Shown: positions 12,371 through 25,200 of the stretch, piece after piece | How positions within the stretch are numbered: position 1 is the first letter of the stretch | Layout of the letters: each line of letters opens with the position of its first letter | DNA from: Quillaja saponaria | Lineage: Eukaryota; Streptophyta; Magnoliopsida; Fabales; Quillajaceae | Length of the DNA stretch: 64,000 nt | Reading direction: 5' to 3' | Assembly (NCBI GenBank): GCA_029379385.1 | Contig: CM055607.1 | Span: 3,844,001-3,908,000 of the forward strand | Made by a program: the position numbers and the translations under genes | The notes under the pieces: model-generated | Databases searched by the model: none | What the model was told of the DNA's origin: nothing | Seen by the model: the letters and a program-made list of their open reading frames with translations, nothing else

Positions 12371-14035
12371 AGTGTAAAGTTAGTTACACAACCTTCAGGT
12401 ATGTAGTCAATCATGCACACTGATTTGGTACAGATCGAAGTTGCTTAGGAAACAAAAGAAGGCTTTGTTGAGTTAGCAAGGGTTGGTGCACGTATATTAT
12501 TGACAAGGCTTCCTGTATGTATCCATTTTCTTTTGTACATCTTAGTTATGAAATTGTGAGTGTATATTTCTTAGGAGAGATCCCTTTATTTCTTATGTTT
12601 CATATGAGAGGTCAATACAGCTAGATTAAAATTGTAGGGGATATTTGTGTCACTAGTCACAACCTTAAACCCAAGTGGACCTGCTCTAAATATAAATTGT
12701 GTAATTGTTTTATTATTTTTAGTAAGGTCTTAATGAATTATTTTTAAGCCAGTTATATAAGCAACTATATATTTTCCGTATGTGGCCTGTAGGTATTTTT
12801 TAAAATTCATTTTCCACTTTAAGAGCATAAGCCAAAAGAAAGAAAGAAAATGAAAGGAGGAAAAGCATGTCGTGAACAAATTAATGAGACATGAAAATGA
12901 GGGAAAAAAGGGAAATATTTTTAAGTGAAACAAAAATGTGTAAAATTACATAATAATCTTATTACTTTCATTCTAAACAAGGTAGTAAAATAAATAAATT
13001 TTATTATATTAGTAAATTATTAATTAGTAAGGGAAAAATTATATTTTATGAGACTTTTATAATTTTTTTAAGAGTAAATTACTCCAATCTCTTATGTATG
13101 ATGTAGCTATTATACAGATTTTACTTTTATTTATATGTTATTTAATTAAAAAAAATAAAATTTCATGACTAATTTAACAATTTTAAAGTCGTAGTTGTAT
13201 TTTAGTAAGAATATTCTAATATTTTAAGTATTTTATCTTAAGTTCTTAACTTTAAAGGTGAGAAGAGCTACGAGTAGATTTTAAAAATAAATGTGAGTGG
13301 TGTATGTACTGAATATTTATAGTTAAAAAAATTTCTCTCCACGTGTAATCCTAATGTCAAAATCTTCAATCTTTCATTATCTCATTAGTTACCAAATATA
13401 TTTATTTATTTTTATTCTTTTTCCATTTTCTCCTCTGCCAAATAAAGCCTTCCTGCTCCTTGTAGAGCTGTTGGGCAGTTGGTCAGCAACTACCGCCATT
13501 AGCTGAGCTCTCATCTCTCTCTCTCTTTCTTTCTCATTCTCTATGTCTTTGTCTACAGTCCATTGTCCACTGTCCTACCAAAGCAACTAAAAGGAAATAA
13601 TAACAGAACCTCGAAACGGTTACATTTCACCTTTTGCTCTCTTTTGCAAGACCAAGAAAACAAAAAGATGAACCAATTTGGACCCACGAATTTCTCTTCC
13701 TTTGCTTTCGGACCGTTTGTCACAAACCCCCAACTCTTTGAAATCCTCCATCTTCAACCCTCCGTAGATCTCGCAGATCCCAGGAGAGAAAGAAAAGGAT
13801 TTTGGGCAAGAGAGAGAAAAAAAAATAGAGAGACTCCAAACAAAACCACCATTTTTCCACAATACCCAGTGTTTCTTTTTCTGGGTTTATATTATTTTCT
13901 CTGAAACTTTCCCGGAGGAGTTGCAACTCCATTGGACTAATGTAGGGGTCATTCCCCTATCTAAAGACCCACTTCCCGATCTGGGTCGGTCTAATTTTCA
14001 GATTTTCTGATCGATTCTGGAGGGATTTGGCGTAA
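12371..14035. other. WRKY 3' UTR, intergenic spacer and leader of the CDK-like gene
   Basis: The first 250 bases are probable 3' UTR. 12700-13400 is AT-rich spacer. From about 13430 the sequence turns pyrimidine-rich (TCTCTCTCTCTTTC near 13510) and GC richer, as expected for the promoter and 5' leader of the kinase gene starting at 14036. Short open frames on both strands around 13563-13932 have leader-like composition and no domain. Confidence 0.5.
13940..13945 (+). promoter_or_regulatory. minimal start-stop uORF (ATGTAG) in the kinase leader
   Basis: ATG directly followed by TAG, 96 bases before the main ATG at 14036. If transcribed, which its position in a GC-richer leader suggests, it is a minimal upstream reading frame of a kind known to stall ribosomes in some plant mRNAs. 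No transcript evidence is available. Confidence 0.35.
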
Positions 14036-17000
14036 ATGGGTTGCATTAACTCCAAACGGGCGGTGTCCAAAGCTTCACCTGTGTATCCGTACTCGGCGGC
14101 AGGCACTGAAAATGCGCCTGCTATTTTGAAACCTTCATCCAGAAACCAATCTGGGTTATTAGCTATTGACGATAGAGGGGAAGATAAATCGGACGATCAG
14201 AGTCGCGAGTTGAGGAAATCAAGGAAGGGCGGGAAAGGCTCTTTCAGTTTCAGGCTTGGGTTTTCACATAGGTATGTTGATGCAGAACAGAATGCAGCTG
14301 GATGGCCCGCTTGGCTCACTTCTGTAGCAGGCGAAGCCATTCAAGGATGGGTACCCCTCAGAGCTGATTCTTTTGAAAAATTGGAGAAGGTAAGGAGATT
14401 AAAGTTTGCCCATATACATACTGATATCTCTGTCATCATTTCTTTGAATTTTAATTTTAATTCATGTTGCTTAAACTTTTGACTTTTTTATTTATTTATT
14501 TTTTATAAATATATATACATGCATAAACGGTCTGACGGAATGTATCAGCTTGACAACTATTTGTTTATCTTCAGCAGTGGACTATATGGTTGGTTCAATA
14601 TAGATATTTCTCTTCCTTCCTTTCACTTAGTATTTAACTAGAGAGGAGCTAGATGAAGGGCATCTACTTTGCAAAGGCAAGACAGCTACATTTGAAGAGA
14701 ATTTAGGGGTAAAGCTTCAGCTATTAGTCACTTCACAATTCACATAATGCATAATTGCTTGGAAAAATGTTACTCCCTCCATCCCACTTTGTTTGTCACT
14801 TAGAGGGAGTATTATTTAACTTAGACGTGTTTAAAAGGATGTATACTTCAGTCATCAGTTATCTTATACACAAGATTAGATGTCAGAGCGTCCTATAACT
14901 ATCTAGAGTCTAGACTCCTTTGGTTATATGGATGACTAGTGTCACAATATGTCTGCAAGAAATGTTAGGGATCACAAGCATTTAATTTCCATTGCAACAG
15001 ACATGAATTGCAGAGAGTGAAAGAAAGTGAGCCTGACAGCAGCATTGAGTCAGTATACATCAGTGCACTTGGAATGTGTTTTGATGGTGGCAGAAAGGCC
15101 AAAGAGGAAGTAGGTGAAATATATTGTGATCCTCATGCTTCAACTACAACATATACCTTGATAGCTGAAGGGGGAAGCAGTATTGGATTCCATTCCCAAA
15201 TGATGATAGATGACCCAAAATTGTTTATTCAGCTTACCTGTTTCTAATTGGAAAGCATATATATCGAAATGTTTTTAAAGAATAATACATGCTGCTCATA
15301 CATGTTTCTAAGTTTTGCATGTCTGTTCCAAACTGCTACCTAGTTGGGTATTGCTTTCTTGATAGTATATACCAACATATCCTATTTAGATATTCACATA
15401 AACTTCAAATTTTTAACAAAAAGAAGATGATATGGGAGTAAAAATATAGCTATGAGATTTCTATGATAAATAAAAGAATGCAGCACCCTCAATCAAATTA
15501 GGGCTCTCAAGGACCTAAACCTCTGGAGGGCCATTCCATCTCCTTAACGTAAGCTCAGCTTGGAGTCGTGAGCTTTCACATATTGAAAAGTTGTCTGATC
15601 CGTGTATAGGCCATTAGATCCCTGCAGAAAATTCTCACTTTTGATGATAGTGTTAATCTTATTATTAAAATATTTTCAAGTATCTTAATGTTAAGGGTGT
15701 GAGCCAGCTTGTGACCTTGTAATCTTTACAACCCTAGTCGAGTCTACCTTTTCAGGTTCGAAGTCTGTTTAACTCCAAGCTTGGTTTTGAATAAGTAATC
15801 ACTCAAGCTGAGCCTGGCTTTTAACATCCCTAACTAAAACCCTCATAATACATTTTTTGCTCACAATGGTGGCTTGTGTTTTACTCACCTATGCAATTAT
15901 AAATTGGTTAGTTGGTCTTGGATTATTTTTCTCAACATTTTCCCCATTTCTGACTGAAGTTCCCCCAACCCCTGGGCTCCTTCTATGCGTGCAGGTTGGA
16001 CAAGGTACCTACAGCAGTGTATTCCGAGCACGTGAAGTTGAAACTGGGAGGATGGTTGCCCTGAAGAAGGTGCGGTTTGATAATTTTCAACCAGAGAGCA
16101 TCAGGTTCATGGCAAGAGAAATCAAGATTCTTCGCAGGCTTGACCATCCAAACATCATGAAACTGGAGGGTCTAATTACTTCTAGATTGTCAAGCAGCAT
16201 ATACCTCGTATTTGAATACATGGAGCATGATCTTGCTGGCCTAGTATCTTGTCCTGACATCAAGTTCAGTGATGTACAGGTTTGTTTAATATTCTATATC
16301 TTCAATCAGGATGATAATTTTTTTGAAACAATTTACATGATCACCATCATAATAATGTATGTCAGACCTTAAACCCCCAGGGAATCTATAATTCTCATAA
16401 TATGGAAAAATAATAATGATATCTTCTATTTTTATACTAATCTGACTTTCACTTTTTTTTTCAATTACGCTCAAAAGTTTAGGTTGACTTTCTGTTGTAG
16501 GTTAAATGTTATATGAGGCAGCTATTAAGTGGAGTTGAGCACTGCCACCTGCGTGGTATAATGCATCGAGATATTAAAACATCCAATATATTGGTAAACA
16601 ATGAAGGAACCCTTAAAATAGCAGATTTTGGATTGGCGAATCTCCTTAGCTCAACTAACAAGAAAGCACTAACTAGTCGTGTAGTGACACTATGGTATCG
16701 TCCTCCTGAACTATTGATGGGGTCAACAAACTATGGAGTATCAGTGGATCTCTGGAGTGTGGGCTGTGTATTTGCGGAACTTTTCCTGGGGAAACCTTTA
16801 CTTAGAGGGAGAACTGAGGTGATTTTCATAATAAACTCTTACATGTGCTGCATCATCTGATAGCTGATAGTAAGAGCAGGAAATTTATTGAAGACCAAAA
16901 AAGATATTTGATTAGTCAACCATCATTTATATAATTTCTTGACCACTGGGTGTTCTTACAATCCAACCCATAAGACAAAGAAACTACTTCTAGTTGAACA

Positions 17001-20000
17001 AAAAGCTCCCGAGTGCTTTTTTTTTCTTTTTTTTACCATTTGGCCATCTTCTTGACCACTGTGGTATTTAAATGTCGTAACTGACGCTTACATGCTCAGG
17101 TTGTACCTAAAAATGTCAGATCCTGCTCCATTTAAAAGGTAGAACACAATTAGTGACATGCATACATCCATGGTCAAATTGTATGCATCCATGTGATACA
17201 GCTTATTTTGTTTCATTTCAGTGAGATGTAGAAAAAGAAACGTGGAAAAGAAAATGAAACAGAAAGAAAGAAAGGCTCAAGTTTAGTGACAGGATTTTTA
17301 ACTAATTACAGATGATTTGAAATTGTAAAGGCTAAAAAGCAATACATGGCAATTTTGCAATATTAGTTCACTTATTCGGCTATTGAGTATAATTTATTCA
17401 TCTTGAATCTACAGGTTGAGCAGTTACACAAAATCTTTAAGCTTTGTGGTTCTCCACCTGATGAATTCTGGAAAAAGTCTAAGCTTTCTCATGCAACCAT
17501 GTTTAAACCCCAGAATAATTATGAAAGTTCTCTTCCTGAGAGGTGTAAAGATTTTCCTGAAACTGCTATGAGCCTGATAGAGACGTTACTGTCCATAGAA
17601 CCCTACAAGCGTGGGACTGCCTCCTCTGCCTTAATGTCTGAGGTAAATATAGCTGAAATATGGTATGCATGCCATTCCATCTATTCTTCCTTTTTCAAAA
17701 TAATTTATTCGGGAACTATTTCATTTCATATAGGGATGCTATATATTGTGAGAAATTTCTGAAGTTAACTTATATATTTTCATTTCAAATAATTTTTCTT
17801 GATTATAATTACAAATTACATATTCTGAAAATATTCAAGTATTATGATACTGGCTGCTAAATATTAAAGAAGTAAAATCTTTAGCTTAATTTTCAGAGTT
17901 GATTTATCAATTCACATCTCCTTTGCAGTATTTCAAGACAAAACCATATCCTTGTGACCCATCAATGCTGCCAAAGTACCCACCTAACAAAGAAATCGAT
18001 GCTAAAAATCGTGAAGAGGCATGCAGGTGAAATATTATGATCTTATTTTTCAGAGAAAAGTTTCATTGGTAGCTATTTCAGGAATACCAGTGTTTTATCT
18101 GAAGTTATTCTCCCACTTTGACTCTGATCCTCAATGCTATAGTTCATAATCCCACTTTCATGTTTTTTTTTGTCACTTATCTACTTTTTGGTTGTCCCAC
18201 AAGTTTCAGAATGTTAAAAAGTCAAAAGCATCCCAAGTATATCCTTTAAACATGGTATCCTCCAAATCAAATTGAAGTTAAATTCTTAACTATCAAATTG
18301 ACATTACTTCCATCAAAAGTTTTGTCTTTTCCTGCAGATAGAATATGAAATACACTGTTATACCTTCACTACATATATTACGTTTTTATTTTATTTTATG
18401 TCAAAGTGAACAAGTGTTTGGACAGAAGGATGACTGTTTATTTGATTGTGTTATGTTCATGAAAAGAAACTTAGGGCTCGTTTGGCGGATTGAATAAGGA
18501 TGACATGATAATAGAAGACTATCTAGTTGGCTCTTATACAGTGTTTGGCATCAACAAGATAGTATAAACTTATACTGTTAGCTCCCTCTTATACTATGTC
18601 TGACAGTATAAATCTATATAGTGAGCAAGAGAAAGATAAGACAATAGTATAATAATTGTAAAACTATACAACCTAATACATTGATAATTATATACTATAC
18701 AATCCTATACGATACGGCAAACGAGCCCTTAAAGGTTGGGGGCCTACATGCTTTGTTAACATACACATACATTATATAGCAGTACTTACATATTGGCAAA
18801 TTAGAGTAAGAAAGGAGATCCTTTATTATGGAGTTAAATCACTACTTACTTAACTCAAGATTGCTGTATTTGACCAAGCTGTTTATTGAAAAAGATCTTT
18901 TAAGTTTTCACTAACACATTATGACTCCCTTCTAAATTATGTAGCTTATTTTCTAGCTAATTTCACTGAGTAACCTGAACATCCTCAGGAAAAAGGCAGG
19001 TTGTAAAGGGCGAGAGACTGGAGCAACAAGAAAGCAAAGACGGGTTCGTAAAATCTTACAGGAACCAAATGATCTCCAGAAACCAGCTCTGAAAGTGGTC
19101 TCTTGTTGCCTCTCTCTCTCATTAGTGCCTGTAGAAGATTATGGAGTTTTACTTATGCCTGTCCTTCTTTATGTAGGAAATGCAGAACAATACTCAAATC
19201 GTCCGAAAAGATAATGGTAGTAATCCATATCTTCCCAAGGGAAAAAGTGGAGCTCTGCGTAGAGAGCTGCTGAAGCCATCATTTGATACTATGTCAGAAA
19301 CTTCCCAGGCGATTAATGAATCGGAAGGATCTAGTGGATTTACATGGGCAAAAAGGAGAAGAGCAGATCATGGATCCACATTATCAGATGGAGCAAAAAG
19401 CAGAATTAGTGCACTGGATCCATCATTTGCAAACAGCGTATATGATTTGACAAAACAAGATAATAATAATATAGATGTTTCAGACGATAAATATACCAAT
19501 AATTGGGACCATAAAACTGACAACACTGCCAAGCATGAAAAACAGAAGCACCAACTTGGTCGGCCAGAATCGTTTGATGCAGCTGATATATACCATTATC
19601 AGGATATATCCATGGAATTTTATCACATTGAACAAGCAGATGCTCTAATAAACAGTCAGGTAAATGTCCAACACTGTTTTTTGACTAAAACCACAAGGGT
19701 CATCTGACCATCATTGGTTCCTCAACTAGAATTTTTAACTATCCCCTAAACAGCCTTATGATGTTGTTATAATTAACTAATAATATCTATTCCATCAGGT
19801 AGTTCTGCTTAAATTGAGTTCCTTGAATAGTTGTGCACCTTATACTGTTGGATTATATTCTGTTTCCCTGTGACAATTATAGGGTCACAAGAATCAAGTT
19901 GAGCTTGGTGAATTCTCAGGACTGCTGTTATCCCGACCACATAGAAGTGGTGGATTGTGGCAGAGTAATGCAAGTCATATTCGCCAGAAATCAAGGTTCG

Positions 20001-20240
20001 AAAGAGGTAAAACAGAAACTGCTTTTGATTTATCTAGATACCATCTTTTGGTAGATGTACTTCTACAGTATTAACTTATTTGGTTTCAAAATATGTACAA
20101 AGACACATAGAACGTAATGCTGAGTCCATGTCATAGTTTGATTAAGTGTCCATAGCTAAATCCGTTGGAATTTTCTTTTTCCATTTTAATTATAGTACGT
20201 GCAAATGATTCATTTTGCTTTTGACTTTACAGACAAATGA
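14036..20240 (+). CDS. CDK-like Ser/Thr protein kinase (CDC2C / At1g54610-type), N-myristoylation signal
   Basis: Coding exons: 14036-14389, 15995-16279, 16501-16818, 17415-17642, 17929-18026, 18989-19094, 19177-19659, 19883-20006, 20233-20240. All junctions keep phase, giving 667 residues. The N-terminus MGCINSK is a myristoylation/palmitoylation signal, so membrane attachment is likely. The kinase domain (about 117-400) has the Gly loop GQGTYSSVF at 120-128, the ATP-binding Lys at 142 (VALKK), HRD at 235-237, DFG at 255-257, and the CDK-type activation segment VVTLWYRPPELLMG. The Lys/Arg-rich and low-complexity C-terminal half is typical of this plant subfamily. The PSTAIRE helix is replaced by ESIRFMAREI. 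Members are assigned to the CDK group by sequence; cyclin partners are largely unknown. Arabidopsis CDC2C (At5g39420) is the likely counterpart from memory and from the neighbouring genes. The last exon adds only two codons and the stop. Confidence 0.92.
14771..14812. mobile_element. Stowaway-like MITE remnant
   Basis: TACTCCCTCCATCCCACTTTG at the left and AGAGGGAGTA at the right form the typical CTCCCTCC terminal inverted repeat flanked by TA, with almost no internal sequence. It sits in intron 1 of the CDK-like gene and looks like an internally deleted Stowaway element. Confidence 0.5.
18474..18728. mobile_element. MITE, Tourist/PIF-Harbinger-like (255 bp)
   Basis: Terminal inverted repeats GGGCTCGTTTGGC at the left and the complement GGGCTCGTTTGCC at the right. 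The element is flanked on both sides by TTA (18471-18473 and 18729-18731), the 3-bp target-site duplication typical of PIF/Harbinger. It is non-coding, AT-rich and internally palindromic, and lies in the intron between the fifth and sixth coding exons of the CDK-like gene. Confidence 0.8.
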
Positions 20241-22299
20241 AGCAAGAAACATAGGAACTTAATGTCCTCCTTACTTCCAGAAAAATCTTCTACAGACAGT
20301 ACAGCCTATGCTGGACTAAAGAATATAGGCACCTGATTGAGCTTCCACGGCTTCCAAACATATATATTGCCTTTGCTACAGCATAAGTCATGAAAGGGCA
20401 AGACTTCATACTTGACTAAAGATTTACAATATCATGGATTGTGGTAACATCGATGAAGGTGTAATTTTAAGAAGGTGATGTCATTCTATAGGAAAGAAAA
20501 GTTTGTAAATCACTGACCAAAATGACATCTCACTTTTTTTTTTCAATGGTCAAGGGCTTTGATTATGGCATATGGTGATTGTGGCAGTAATTTGTTTAGT
20601 GGCTTTTGGATACTTGAAATCATAGGGATAGGGGTTTTATTATTGAAATCACATGGAATAGGGAATAATTAGTTGCTGAAGAAATGCAAGAGTAAGATGA
20701 AAGTTACATTCTAATTTTCAATTATTTTCATGCATTATAGTTAAACTAAATGGATTCGCCAAAACAGCACTTGGCTAACTCCAACAAAATAAAATTAGGA
20801 CTTGTTAATTAGCAATACATAGCATTTTTTAAGTGAATTTCAATTAGGTATTCTACCATTTTGACTCTCAAATAATCCATCAAGTCTAACCAACAGAAAA
20901 TGAAATATGGTTTGTCTATTTGTTCACAAAAATAAAATAACCAACACAAAATGTGAAGAAAATTAAAGATCTTCATAATATTTAAATTTTGTCATCCTCC
21001 TATTCTAAGGCCATGAATTACCGAGAAAAAAATAATGCCCAAGTTGATTCAGATATACCCAAAGACCAAACTGAAAAGCAAGTGTTTTTTAGATTTTTTT
21101 TTTTTCTCCCTCTTAACCAAAAAAAGAGAAGAAGAAAAGAGATAGATAGATGAATGTAGGGCAATCCTCTCGCTCAAGCTGCTGAAAACTAAAGCAGAAA
21201 AGCTGCCAAGGAGGCCCTCTTTGATGTGCGCCTATCGCACCACCGTATGAAAACATGGGTAGCACGCCACAAATGAAAACCTTATCTCGTGGAATACCAC
21301 GCCACCCCATCATTCAAGAGGAAAGCGCTCGGCCTAAGGCGCTCTGTTTCCAGATGAAAATAACTTTTTATTCTTCTTCTATTTATGTACATACCCATCA
21401 AACCCTAGTTCTATGTTCTGCTCTGCTTTTGGGTTACATTCACCTAATGGACCCAAATCCAAACTAATAGAGAAAAAAAAAGCCCAAATATAAAATCTCT
21501 TACTGGACCCCTTTGGCGACCCACCTATTCTTTGATCATAAAGTCTTTATTTTAATGGAGCTTGTGCTAATTGTCTTTTTTTTTTTTTCCTTTAGTTTCC
21601 CCACTTGTTATGCACTCAACTACAATGCATTCAACCTTACCTTGGTGAAGCTTGACCTATTTATACTAATGATGTCAATTTTGCAAATTATTTTAAATTT
21701 TGATTCAAATCTCCTTTTAGAATACCGTGAAATCAAGACCACCTCTAATCTCACATAATTAGTTGGTTTGACAAAAAATATTTAATTAAATGCGATGATT
21801 TGGCAAAACTTGTAGTCTATTATTTGATGGATGTTTTTGTTTTGGAAATTAGAATTAAGGAAAGTGACATTAGATGATCAGCCATTATTCTGTAGGCACA
21901 TTCAGGTGTATATAATTATGACACAATATCAAACCATATCTTAATCACCAAAGCAGCTAAGAAAAGTGTGGCCTCCTACACATGCATGAAAGCAGAACGC
22001 TCAAAGCAACACAATTCACTCATACATAATAGGTGCTGTTGGTTGTCTCTTTATACATGCATATTGAAGTCAATATCATTATTGCTGAAGAGCACTTCAT
22101 GTCATCTGGGAACAATATTTTTCCCTCTCCTTTTCCTTGAATTTACGAAAGGATGGAACTGCAGGGTAGTGTTACAACTTACAACAAGCACAGATTTTCA
22201 CACTCTCACCCTTTACCCATGTCCTTTGAATCTCAAATGAGAAGTATAAAGTGTCGGTAATGTCAAATGTATATACCCAGCAATCTCATCATCCTCATA
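20241..22299. other. convergent intergenic region (two 3' ends)
   Basis: Lies between the stop codon of the plus-strand kinase (20240) and the stop of the minus-strand DUF1336 gene (22300), so both ends should be 3' UTR. 21110-21350 is GC richer but shows no domain in any frame. No tRNA, repeat or mobile element is recognised. Confidence 0.45.
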
Positions 22300-25200
22300 T
22301 CAATCAGCAAGTGTCATTAGAATTGGTATTTGGCCATGATCAACAAAATCGATCTTGTTCAGTCTCAAACAGCACAGCACTTGCTCTGGAAGTTCCTCTT
22401 GTTTCTGTGCCTATTGTGAGAAACTTCAACTGGTTAGTTTGATTTCAAGGCTAGCATAAGTACCGAAAGAAATAGAGTTATTTCTCTTCTATTTATTTCT
22501 GTTTTATTCTTTCCCTCTATTAGAGAATCTAGGTTTGGTATCAACAATAGCCTTGTTCATTTATCACAGGGTTGTAGAGATGAAGCAGATTTAGATTGTA
22601 ACCAACTTGACCCAATTTAATCGTGATCAGAAGTCTATGGTTCTTTATTCAAAAATCCAGACTATTAAGTATGATGATGCAACAGATTATTGTATCAGGT
22701 AATGTACATGAATGTGTGGCAAGGGATAGAGTAATGGCTGTGGGTTATTGTTTGTCTAAGAATTTGAAACTGCTTATTATTGCAGGGGCCTAGCAGACTT
22801 TAATAACAACGAGAGATAGATCTGTCAGATTAAGAGTTTCAAGTCATTTTAGGCCATGGATGCCAAACATAAGCTTAAAGTGCCTAATCTTGAAGAATAC
22901 ATATCCTGGTACCTGGATGGTTAAACCTAGATCAAGGACTCCATCCTTCAAACGTTCTCGAAATGCTTCAAGTCCTTTCCTTGATATGTAGCTGAAGCGA
23001 TGAATGTCCAGATCAATCTCAAAGTAATTAGGACCCTGCATTAGGGACAGAGAGAAAGAAGTCAGAATTGATCCTATATTTTTGAAGTACTGTTGTTACA
23101 TGTTTATTGAGAGACAGATGTTTTACTCTTAATGCAATATATGTGGGTACATAAGTGCACAGATAAAGTAGTTTTTTATCTGTGATATATGCACAGCGTG
23201 ACGCATACTTTTTGCCCAAACGAACACAGGATACATGCCCAACAAGGCAACAGTTGATATTGTTTCATTCTCTTGTATTAAGCCCAAAGTAGTTCACATG
23301 CATTGCAAACTAACAGGTGCTCCAAAGAACCCTAATGCAAACTGCAAGAGTGATGCCTTCTAACCGACATTTATTCTTCAAATGAAATGAAATTTCATGA
23401 GCATATTGGTGGAAATTTTTTTTTTTTTTTTAATTTCCGAAATCTATCATCTGTTAAATGCTAGCAACATCAAAGTGATAGCATAGACATAGGCTTTACC
23501 TTATAAAAGTTGTGCTGAGGGCGTGAGAGGACAGGTTTTTCATTATAAGCATTTACTAGCTTCCTTTCAGTGGAACCCAACTGAAGATCTTCAGGATTAA
23601 CCACTCCTGCCATGATCTTTAGCCTTTCTCTAAAGGGAACACTAAATTCCTTTGCAAATCCTTTAACTTTTTCCATCTCATCCTCAACTAATTTCTGCAG
23701 CATAAAGATAAAATTCGATGAAGTGAGCTACAACACTAACAGAAAATGTTATAGTAAATGATAACAACACTTAGCAATTAGAAACACATAATGTGTTGTC
23801 CTATGTCATAAAATGATATAATAATATCATGAAACACTAAAGTCGCTTTTCATAGGAACAGTAATTTGTAAGAAATAGTAAACTCGAATTAAAATAAATT
23901 CCAAAATCTATATTAGTTTTACTCTTGCAGAAGCAAAGAAGCACAGTGGCTGGCCCAGTAAAATTAATCTATAAAATGTACCAAATCATATAGCTGAAGG
24001 CAGTTAAAAGTACCTTTATGTTATCCTGAAACTGTGAGGAAATGTCTTTCTCAAATGTCTCAGAAACCTTGAAATATAGTACAAGACTCATCCCTTCTCC
24101 ATCACTATCACCAAGGAACATTGTGGCTGGATAAATAGGCAACTAGAACAAGGAACACAAAAAGCGGTAATATGTTACTCGATGAGAAATTATCACCGGC
24201 CACCATTATTTGTACTTATACCAGCATCTGACAGGAATCAGCAATTTGTTAACAATAGTAAAAAGAATACCTGGATATTTACAATGAGAAGTGGAGGAAC
24301 TTTCCCATTAGGTTGCACATTGGGAAGCTCAAGGTGCTGGGCAATGTGATGTATCTTTTTTGGGCACATAAATAGATCAACACCAATTGGGATGTAGGGA
24401 CTGTAATTTGGAGCTGGGGCCTTGCGTTTATCCCTGCAAGGTGAACCAGCAGATAATTAAGAACAGAGACAGAGAAAGTTAACTAGTGATAAAAAGAATC
24501 TACATCCAGGAAAGGGTGGTTGACAGCATACTTGAAATAGTTATCACCGCGGAGTTTAAAAGTTGAGGGTGGAATCTCAGACCAACATCCTGGACTTGGC
24601 TTTTCCCCTCTATAGCATGGTATTATATATCCTGCTCTTGGACGATACATGTATCTTTTTGATTGACCTACATACATATATACCATCATTGAGTTCCATG
24701 TAATATAAATAACTAATATTGTGTATAATAAAGTTGTTTTTGTTGGCAAGAATGCATGAAGTTTAATTTAGCACCATAGCAAAATAATGTGTAAACTGAG
24801 AAAGCACAATCTCATTTGTCTCGAGTTCAACTCTCAAGAATTCTATGAAGTTTCAACCAGTAAGCATAAACCTGTGCTAAAAGCATGCTAGACTGACCAT
24901 AATTCTAAACCAAAAGGCAACAAATTCATACTCTTAATCATTCACCAGATGTAAACTTTATTTTCAATTTAATGGAAATGGAATTTACTTGAATACTTAC
25001 AATGCTCAGTGGTTTCTTCTCCATCACATGATCTCCTCTTAAAGGAGAGCCTGAAAACTGCTGACTGCTTTCTTTGAGGCTGAAGACACTTGCTTGGGGG
25101 ATTGGAGTTTTGTCATTGAAACTTAGAGAAGGTACCAAAAGAGGCAAGCCAGCTCGCAATCTATTTTCTTGAGTTTTTTCTTCAGAATCACATCTATCTT

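Noticed and set aside
15008..15247. Open frame in intron 1 of the CDK-like gene
   Set aside because: Exon 1 joins directly and in phase to the exon at 15995 within the Gly-loop region; the family has no sequence corresponding to this frame.
15857..15994. Open sequence upstream of the kinase exon at 15995
   Set aside because: It is read-through of the intron into the exon; the acceptor GTGCAG at 15994 gives the conserved EKLEK-VGQGTY join.
22844..22912. Alternative short C-terminus of the DUF1336 protein by read-through past 22913
   Set aside because: The sequence after ILGLTIQ-type residues starts with a GT donor, and the true last exon ([14 protein letters not shown]) is found in phase at 22300-22410.
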